A DNA stretch of 38,174 nucleotides, from contig CAYXWN010000015.1 in assembly GCA_964468815.1 (NCBI GenBank), positions 1 to 38,174 of the forward strand. Reading direction: 5' to 3'. Source of the DNA: UMGS621 sp964468815 (GTDB taxonomy: Bacteria; Bacillota; Clostridia; Christensenellales; Borkfalkiaceae). The position numbers and the translations under genes were made by a program. Below are positions 33,143 through 38,174 of this stretch, piece by piece. The notes beneath the pieces were generated by a model, which worked only from the letters and a program-made list of their open reading frames with translations, did no database searches and was not told the DNA's origin. Numbering within the stretch: position 1 is the first letter of the stretch; each line of letters opens with the position of its first letter.

Positions 33143-35098
33143 TTACTTTCTCATTTTCAATTTCAGTTTTGCCAGCGTATCGCGAATTTCGATACACTTT
33201 TCAAAGTCCAAATTCGCAGACGCGATCTTCATTAACGCCTTTAATTTTTCAATTTCGTCCGGGATATCCTTTGCGGCGATCTCCGCCGTGCGATCCACCT
33301 TGCGCGTGATCTCCAACGAGTTACCGATCTCCTTTACGATCGTTTTCGGAACAATCCCGTGTTTGCGGTTGTATTCGTCCTGTACGGCGCGGCGACGCTC
33401 GGTTTCGCGAATCGCTCGATCCATACTCCCCGTTCGCTCGTCTGCATACATGATCACGCGTCCCTCGCTGTTACGCGCCGCTCGCCCGATGGTTTGAATC
33501 ATCGCGGTTTCGCTCCGCAAAAAGCCTTCCTTATCCGCGTCCAAAATGACGACCAACTTGACTTCGGGAAGATCCAATCCCTCTCGCAAAAGGTTGATTC
33601 CGACCAAAACGTCAAACTCTCCCTTTCTGAGCCCCGTCACGATATCAATACGCTCCAACGTATCAATACCCGAATGCATATAGCGTACTTTAACGCCGCT
33701 CTCCTTTAAGTATTCGGTCAAACTCTCCGCCATTTTCTTGGTCAACGTCGTCACCAAAACGCGGCTTTTCTCCGCCGTAACGCGATGAATTTCAGAGAGA
33801 AGATCGTCTATTTGCCCCTTTGTCGGGCGAACTTCGATGACGGGATCTAACAGTCCCGTCGGACGAATCAACTGTTCCACCACTTGCCCCGCTTCACCCA
33901 ATTCATAGGGCGCGGGCGTTGCCGAAACGCACACCATCTGCCCGACGCGAGAATCGAATTCTCCGAACGTCAACGGGCGGTTGTCGTAGGCGGACTGCAT
34001 ACGGAATCCGTAATTGACGAGATTCGTCTTGCGCGACAGATCGCCTGCATACATCGCGCGAATTTGCGGAATGGTCATATGGCTCTCGTCGATGAAAAGA
34101 AGAAAATCTTGCGGAAAATAATCCAACAACGTAAAGGGCGGCTCACCCGGATTTCTGCCGTCAAAATAACGGGAATAATTTTCCACACCCTTGCAATAGC
34201 CGATCTCTCGCATCATTTCGATATCGTAACGCGTCCGTTGCCCTAACCGTTGCGCCTCTAACAATTTGCCTGCATCTTGAAAAACTTTCACCTCGCCCGA
34301 CAAATCCTCTTCGATCGCGGTCAAACAGTTTTTCATCTTTTCGCTTTCGACGGCGTAGTGGCTCGCCGGGAAAATCACGGCGTGTTTCAATTCGGAAATC
34401 ACCTTGCCCGTCACGTATTCCGCCTCGCAAATGCGGTCGATTTCGTCCCCGAAAAACTCCACGCGAATGACGATCTCGGTATTGCCGGACGGAAAAATAT
34501 CCACCGTATCCCCCCGAACGCGGAAAGAAGAACGCGAAAAATCCACGTCTTTTCGCGCATACTGAATTCCGACAAGTCGCCGCATCAACTCGTTCGGGCT
34601 AATCTCCATGCCCGGTCGGAGAGAAACCGCAAGGCGGTAATACTCCTCGGGTGCGCCCAAGCCGTAAATACACGAAACGGACGCAACGACGATTACGTCC
34701 CGCCGCTCCGCCAACGAACAAGTCGCCGAATGGCGCAGTTTATCAATCTCGTCATTAATGGCGAGATCCTTTTCGATATACGTATCCGTACTCGGAATGT
34801 ACGATTCCGGTTGATAATAGTCGTAATAGGAAACGAAAAATTCCACTCGGTTTTCGGGAAAAAACTCCCGAAACTCATTACACAACTGCGCGGCAAGCGT
34901 CTTGTTGTGCGCGATCACCAAAGACGGACGGTTACAATTTTTAATGACGTTCGCCATGGTGAACGTCTTTCCGCTGCCGGTAACGCCCAATAAAACCTGC
35001 GTGCGCAAGCCGTCGCGGATTCCTTCCGTAAGTTTTTCGATCGCCTGCGGCTGATCGCCGGTCGGCTGAAATTTAGAACGTAAGACAAATTCTTTCAT
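33143..35098 (-). CDS. uvrB: Excinuclease ABC subunit B
   Basis: A 651-residue UvrB, the helicase-like subunit that clamps damaged DNA and recruits UvrC. Landmarks are FQPTGDQPQAI, Walker A GVTGSGKT (38-45), the damage-probing beta-hairpin YYDYYQPESYIPSTDTYIEK (about 92-112), the LFIDESHM box, and a C-terminal UVR domain EIEKLKALMKIASANLDFEKC in part. The frame stays open well upstream, but that extension is the antisense-like read of the preceding gene; MKEFVLRSKF at 35098 is the family start, with AAGGG ten bases before. It overlaps the stop of the membrane winged-helix gene by 4 bp. Confidence 0.97.
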   Translation of the reverse strand: MKEFVLRSKFQPTGDQPQAIEKLTEGIRDGLRTQVLLGVTGSGKTFTMANVIKNCNRPSLVIAHNKTLAAQLCNEFREFFPENRVEFFVSYYDYYQPESYIPSTDTYIEKDLAINDEIDKLRHSATCSLAERRDVIVVASVSCIYGLGAPEEYYRLAVSLRPGMEISPNELMRRLVGIQYARKDVDFSRSSFRVRGDTVDIFPSGNTEIVIRVEFFGDEIDRICEAEYVTGKVISELKHAVIFPASHYAVESEKMKNCLTAIEEDLSGEVKVFQDAGKLLEAQRLGQRTRYDIEMMREIGYCKGVENYSRYFDGRNPGEPPFTLLDYFPQDFLLFIDESHMTIPQIRAMYAGDLSRKTNLVNYGFRMQSAYDNRPLTFGEFDSRVGQMVCVSATPAPYELGEAGQVVEQLIRPTGLLDPVIEVRPTKGQIDDLLSEIHRVTAEKSRVLVTTLTKKMAESLTEYLKESGVKVRYMHSGIDTLERIDIVTGLRKGEFDVLVGINLLREGLDLPEVKLVVILDADKEGFLRSETAMIQTIGRAARNSEGRVIMYADERTGSMDRAIRETERRRAVQDEYNRKHGIVPKTIVKEIGNSLEITRKVDRTAEIAAKDIPDEIEKLKALMKIASANLDFEKCIEIRDTLAKLKLKMRK

Positions 35099-35454
35099 GT
35101 AAATATAGCCCTTAAAATCAATCCGATTACAAAACTGACCGCGGCAAGCGCGACCGTTACGCCCATTCGAAAGATCAAATTTCGCTTTTGAACCTGTTTG
35201 CTCCTGAGATACCCGATCCCCTTTGCATGCAGCGTTACACAGTAAACGCGCTCGCCCTTGCGATCGGAATAAACGACGTCCAAATAATCGTCCATTTCGA
35301 GCGCGGAAAGCACACGTTCCAACCGCTCCTCCGTAAACCCCTCTCGCTTTTTCAAGGCGGCGAGCAAATCTTGCGGAGAAACAAGCGTACCGCCTCGTGC
35401 ACCGCAAAACCGCAATACCGCCGTCAAAACGGCGTCCTCGCGCGCGTTCAACAT
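35095..35454 (-). CDS. Small winged-helix-like protein with C-terminal membrane helix (uvr operon, second gene)
   Basis: From the ATG at 35454 it has about 119 residues. Residues 1-85 look like a winged helix: LNAREDAVLTAVLRFCGARGG, then SPQDLLAALKKREGFTEERLERVLSALEMDDYLDVVYSD, a helix-helix-wing pattern, followed by VYCVTLHAKGIGYL. A membrane helix ends the protein (GVTVALAAVSFVIGLIL). An upstream start at 35532 would overlap most of the previous gene and has no site, so I did not use it. It is a clear paralogue of the preceding gene, overlapping it by 7 bp and overlapping uvrB by 4 bp. No known function; membership of the SOS operon is read from position. Confidence 0.75.
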   Translation of the reverse strand: MLNAREDAVLTAVLRFCGARGGTLVSPQDLLAALKKREGFTEERLERVLSALEMDDYLDVVYSDRKGERVYCVTLHAKGIGYLRSKQVQKRNLIFRMGVTVALAAVSFVIGLILRAIFT

Positions 35455-35828
35455 AGCAACCGCCCCAGAGCAAGCACCAACAAACTCAAAAGCACGGCGG
35501 CGCAACCGCCCACAAACGCGCCCCAAAAGCACGCGACGAAATCCGAACGGCGATTTTCGTACTCTTTTGCCCGTTCGTCCGCCTCATCTTCAAAAAGGCG
35601 TTTCCCCTTGGGGAGCGGACAAACGCACACGTCCGCGTCGTCTTGATACTTTACGCTGACGTAATCGCGCGAGGCAAGAACGGAAAGCCCGAATTTCACG
35701 TCCTCTTCGTTCATGCCGTAATACGGCGGCAAACGCTCGGCAAGTTCTCCGTAAGAAACGATTTTATACCGCCCGTCGCAAATTTCGTTGATCGCCTTTA
35801 ACAGGCTTTTCCCTCGTCCGTCCAACAT
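35448..35828 (-). CDS. Small winged-helix-like protein with C-terminal membrane helix (uvr operon, first gene)
   Basis: A 126-residue protein. The N-terminal part reads SLLKAINEICDGRYKIVSYGELAERLPPYYGMNEEDVKFGLSVLASRDYVSVKYQDD in pieces, matching the winged-helix pattern of its paralogue (LS-L---DY--V-Y-D). A charged stretch (FEDEADERAKEYENRR) precedes a C-terminal membrane helix (ACFWGAFVGGCAAVLLSLLVL), placing the domain in the cytoplasm at the membrane. There is no good ribosome binding site before the ATG at 35828, and a small hairpin (AAGGGAT with ATCCCTT at 35851-35867) lies in the leader. It is the first gene behind the LexA-controlled promoter. I do not recognise a named family. Confidence 0.75.
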   Translation of the reverse strand: MLDGRGKSLLKAINEICDGRYKIVSYGELAERLPPYYGMNEEDVKFGLSVLASRDYVSVKYQDDADVCVCPLPKGKRLFEDEADERAKEYENRRSDFVACFWGAFVGGCAAVLLSLLVLALGRLLC

Positions 35829-35887
35829 ACACGCTCAGTATGTGTTTTCGAAGGGATTTTATCCCTTTGCAGAACGCAAAAAAGAGG

Positions 35888-35934
35888 CGAACAAATGTTT
35901 TATCTATTGTAACACAGCGACGAATGTTTGTCAA
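35888..35934 (-). promoter_or_regulatory. SOS-regulated promoter of the uvr operon with LexA box
   Basis: Minus-strand TTGACA (35929-35934), 17-bp spacer, TACAAT (35906-35911). Directly downstream, covering the expected start site, is CGAACAAATGTTTT (35888-35901), which matches 13 of 14 positions of the Bacillus LexA consensus CGAACRNRYGTTYC. LexA bound here would block transcription until DNA damage. Confidence 0.82.
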
Positions 35935-36060
35935 ATAAAAAACGAACGCCGCACTTTGGAAAGGGAAAAATATCTTGCCACACACCAATTCTTGAAGAAA
36001 GAACGAAACGCTCGTCTGTTTTTTTAGAGGCAAACTTTCCCCCAAAACACACCCTTTGCA

Positions 36061-36089
36061 TTTACTTTTTCTTATCCTTGTGCTATAAT
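36061..36089 (+). promoter_or_regulatory. Promoter of the PHP-domain gene
   Basis: TTTACT (36061-36066), 17-bp spacer, TATAAT (36084-36089) with an extended TG. It leaves a leader of about 140 bases before the start at 36237, in which I see nothing else. Confidence 0.75.
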
Positions 36090-36236
36090 GCTAGTGAGTA
36101 AAATTGCAAGGGGTTGCGATCGGCGTATTTCAATGAAAAGAGGCTGTTTGTATCGGCAAAAAGCAAGGAAGACAATGATTGCCGCAAAACTTGTTTTGCT
36201 CGCTTTTTAATCAATAAAACCTCAACGGAGTGTAAT

Positions 36237-36914
36237 ATGTTAGCGGATTTTCATTCTCATACAAACTATTCCTATTGCGGAAGAGATAATCCGGAGGACC
36301 TCGTTCAAGCCATGATCGGTCACGGCGTGGACGTTTTGGGAATCTCCGACCATAACTACGGCATCGGCAACCGAACGGAAGAATATCTCAAAGAGATCGC
36401 AACGCTGAAAGAAACGTACAAAGACCAAATCACGTTGTATTGCGGCATCGAACTTTGTACACTCCCCGGTTTACAATTGCAAGACCGTTCTGGGCCGGCA
36501 CGCTTCGATTATTGCCTTGTGGAAAATTTAGATCACCCGGACAGCATTATGCACGGCGATATTTTGGAATACACAAAGGATTTTCATATTCCAGTCATTA
36601 TCGCGCATACCGACCTGTTTGCCTTTATAAAAAACAAGGGACTCGATCCCCTTCCCTACTTAAAAGCGTTAAAAGCGCATAATATTCTATTTGAACTGAA
36701 CGTCAGTTACGATTCCGTTCACCAATACAGAGAACACGAATACGTAAAGGAATTTTTCCGCAACGAGAACCAACAACAACTCGTCAAAGAAAGCGGCTTG
36801 CAATTGAGCGTCGGCTTCGACGGTCACCGCATGGAAGATTATCGTGCGGATAAAGTTCGCTTCGCCTGCGAATTTTTAGAAAAAAACGGGATTCCTTTCT
36901 TAAAAAGCATCTGA
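36237..36914 (+). CDS. PHP-domain metal-dependent phosphoesterase
   Basis: A 225-residue protein with the PHP signature: DFHSHTNYS (residues 4-12, first metal-binding His pair), ISDHNYG (about 36-42), GIELCTLPG and a late VGFDGHR motif. Such proteins hydrolyse phosphate esters, for example histidinol phosphate or 3',5'-nucleotide leftovers; the substrate here is unknown. The ATG at 36237 is used because GGAG lies six bases upstream; the open frame extends to 36114 but without a site. Its 3' end converges on the DNA methyltransferase. Confidence 0.87.
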   Translation: MLADFHSHTNYSYCGRDNPEDLVQAMIGHGVDVLGISDHNYGIGNRTEEYLKEIATLKETYKDQITLYCGIELCTLPGLQLQDRSGPARFDYCLVENLDHPDSIMHGDILEYTKDFHIPVIIAHTDLFAFIKNKGLDPLPYLKALKAHNILFELNVSYDSVHQYREHEYVKEFFRNENQQQLVKESGLQLSVGFDGHRMEDYRADKVRFACEFLEKNGIPFLKSI

Positions 36915-36939
36915 AAAATTCAAACCATCGCAATGATAA

Positions 36940-36983
36940 AAGCCCTTCCGCTCGCATTAACGAACGGGGGGCTTTCGTTTTAA
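36940..36983 (+). terminator. Terminator of the PHP gene, overlapping the methyltransferase stop
   Basis: AAAGCCC pairs with GGGCTTT and CCGCTCG with CGAACGG (one mismatch), followed by CGTTTTA. The hairpin contains the last codons and stop of the convergent methyltransferase gene. Confidence 0.75.
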
Positions 36984-37904
36984 CGGTATATTCCGTTCCC
37001 AAAAAACACCGTTTTCGTAGCCTTGAATTTTAGGATTCGATTCCGCCGCTTCCAGCCTTTGCTCCGCCCATACGCAATATTGCTTGTCCGCTTCGATTCC
37101 CAAATAATGCCGATTTAACTTTTTTGCCACAACGCTCGTCGTGCCCGAGCCTAAAAACGGATCGAATACGAGATCGCCGACGTTTGAACTTGCCAAAATC
37201 ATTTTAGCAATCAGTTTTTCAGGCTTTTGCGTCGGGTGCGCAGTGTTCTCCGGCATGGACCAAAAGGGAATCGTGATATCGTCCCAAAAGTTGGACGGAC
37301 AAGTATCGCGGTACTTTCCGCCGTCCGATTCTTGCCAATCGCGCGGAACGCCGTCCGTACGATAGGGCGCAATCACGCGCTTGCGAATTTTTACCGCGTC
37401 CAAATGAAACGTGTAATCTTCCCCTTTTGTGGCAAACCAAATATCCTCTAAGCCGTTTTTCCAATTTGCTTTCGCGCCTCTGCCCTTTTCTCGTTGCCAA
37501 GTGATGCGGTTACGTACTTGAAAAAATTCGCCCAACACGCGCCCGATCGTCAAACTCGTTTCCCAATCACAACAAACGTAAATAGAACCGTTCGGCTTCA
37601 AAAGCGGAGAAACGGCGGCAAGCCATTGCCGCGTGTACGCCTCGTAATCCGCATCGCTCTTTTTCAAAAAAGTACTTTCGTTAAACTTTTTCCGCAAATT
37701 ATAGGGCGGATCGGCAACGATCAAATCAACGCTTTCGCGCGGAAGAAAGGGTGCGACTTGAAAAAAATCGCCCAAAACCGTTTTATCCGTAACAAACTCG
37801 ATCGTTCTCGCTCGATCGACCGCAATACACCGTTCCAAAAAACGAGCGCCGTCCTCTAACGACGTATCAATGGTTTTATTCCTCAATGCTTTCTCTTTCG
37901 GCAT
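36957..37904 (-). CDS. Solitary beta-class DNA methyltransferase (DPPY type)
   Basis: A 315-residue site-specific DNA methyltransferase. Motif IV, VDLIVADPPYN (about 61-71), comes first; a target-recognition region follows (RNRITWQREKGRGAKANWKNGLEDIW in part); and the AdoMet-binding motif I, VFDPFLGSGTTSVVAKK, comes late, near residue 243. That order defines beta-class enzymes; DPPY fits N6-adenine or N4-cytosine methylation. No restriction endonuclease is adjacent, so it is probably an orphan, epigenetic or phage-derived enzyme. The ATG at 37904 is preferred to the one six bases upstream because GGGGAG then has a seven-base spacing. Confidence 0.9.
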   Translation of the reverse strand: MPKEKALRNKTIDTSLEDGARFLERCIAVDRARTIEFVTDKTVLGDFFQVAPFLPRESVDLIVADPPYNLRKKFNESTFLKKSDADYEAYTRQWLAAVSPLLKPNGSIYVCCDWETSLTIGRVLGEFFQVRNRITWQREKGRGAKANWKNGLEDIWFATKGEDYTFHLDAVKIRKRVIAPYRTDGVPRDWQESDGGKYRDTCPSNFWDDITIPFWSMPENTAHPTQKPEKLIAKMILASSNVGDLVFDPFLGSGTTSVVAKKLNRHYLGIEADKQYCVWAEQRLEAAESNPKIQGYENGVFWERNIPLKRKPPVR

Positions 37905-38073
37905 ATCCATTCTCCCCTCGTGAAATAATTTCGTTTATATACACTAAATCCCGTCACCGCGCAACGTTTTTCCTTTACCATATAGTCGAACAGCCTCGCA
38001 TGTACAGAATTGCAAACAGGGTGTTTTTATATACGGTGTGAATAAGTTCTTGCAAGTAAACTTTTTTGATTGT

Positions 38074-38114
38074 ATTATAACATTGAAACGTAACAAAATT
38101 AAAAATTTTGTTAC
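38074..38114 (-). promoter_or_regulatory. Promoter and palindromic operator upstream of the methyltransferase
   Basis: Minus-strand extended -10 TGTTATAAT (TATAAT at 38074-38079). GTAACAAAATT (38090-38100) is repeated as an exact inverted copy at 38104-38114 with a three-base gap, covering the -35 region. A dimeric regulator could bind it. The leader to the start at 37904 would be about 160 bases. From 38115 to the end I see no gene. Confidence 0.55.
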
Positions 38115-38174
38115 AACTGTCGTTGCCTTGCGTATTGCTATCGCAATCCGCCGTTTCTGTTGAAACACGGCGTG

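Noticed and set aside
35099..35473. N-terminal extension of UvrB
   Set aside because: UvrB proteins begin at the MKEF-like start; the extension overlaps the upstream small gene in another frame and is Arg/Cys-rich as expected of shadow translation.
36114..36236. N-terminal extension of the PHP protein
   Set aside because: No ribosome binding site upstream, and the PHP fold begins at DFHSH directly after the 36237 start.
37944..38168. 74-codon minus-strand frame upstream of the methyltransferase
   Set aside because: It runs across the promoter and palindrome, has no ribosome binding site, and its composition fits translated AT-rich noncoding DNA.
1..38174. CRISPR arrays, tRNA and rRNA genes
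   Set aside because: I saw no regularly spaced repeat arrays, and no segment with tRNA or rRNA landmarks on either strand.

Overview
The window looks like chromosome from an uncultured, anaerobic gut-type Clostridia/Firmicutes bacterium, most likely a metagenome-assembled contig. The reasons are AGGAGG-type ribosome binding sites, clean TTGACA-17-TATAAT promoters, lipobox lipoproteins, a Bacillus-type LexA box, a family-1 sugar ABC importer without its own ATPase, and sigma-like and prophage-type accessory genes. A finer placement (for example Christensenellales-like) would be a guess. I see no rRNA, tRNA, CRISPR array or transposase.

Layout. (1) Positions 1-681 are a GC-richer fragment of a prophage or integrative element (a small conserved protein and a DUF2800 protein) that stops abruptly inside codons and abuts the 3' part of a DUF998 gene in the opposite direction; this is a sharp junction, possibly a chimeric join. 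(2) 682-3475 is a minus-strand stress/membrane operon (DUF2975, YozG-like HTH, membrane-flavodoxin fusion with a frameshift in a G run, PNPOx-like protein, DUF998). (3) 3580-4964 is an AlbA_2/Schlafen-type ATP-binding regulator, also frameshifted. (4) 5362-8275 is a methionine importer operon, metNIQ. It is preceded by what looks like a ribosome-mediated attenuator: a 25-codon leader peptide with four Met codons in its first ten, followed by mutually exclusive antiterminator and terminator hairpins. (5) 8364-11299 is a GH106-like glycosidase gene on its own promoter. (6) 11385-25435 is a seven-gene minus-strand glycan operon: GH78-like rhamnosidase, solute-binding lipoprotein, large Big_2/jelly-roll surface protein, MalF-type permease with an inserted extracytoplasmic beta-propeller, MalG-type permease, and two tandem GH99/71-like lipoproteins. 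A divergent AraC regulator (25766-26647) faces it, and a 21-bp-period direct repeat abuts the operon's -35 box. (7) 26690-28453 is an AT-rich island with a large nested inverted-repeat structure (candidate structured RNA) upstream of a sigma-like small protein. (8) 28454-30224 holds the 5' remnant of a second GH78 gene, with the same style of AraC operator, and a second AraC regulator. (9) 30296-35934 is the uvrB-uvrA operon, led by two small paralogous winged-helix/membrane proteins, under a promoter with a LexA box at its start site. (10) 36061-38114 holds a PHP-domain phosphoesterase and a solitary DNA methyltransferase, convergent.

How the genes fit together. The central region is a Gram-positive polysaccharide utilisation locus aimed, by its GH78 and GH106 enzymes, at rhamnose-containing glycans. 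Surface modules and lipoprotein hydrolases would process glycan outside, the importer would take up oligosaccharides using an ATPase encoded elsewhere, and the cytoplasmic GH78 and GH106 enzymes would finish degradation. AraC regulators and a possible catabolite-repression site would control it. These are inferences from families and gene order. The most novel-looking items are the Met leader-peptide attenuator, the propeller-permease fusion, the structured-RNA island, and the membrane winged-helix pair inside the SOS uvr operon.
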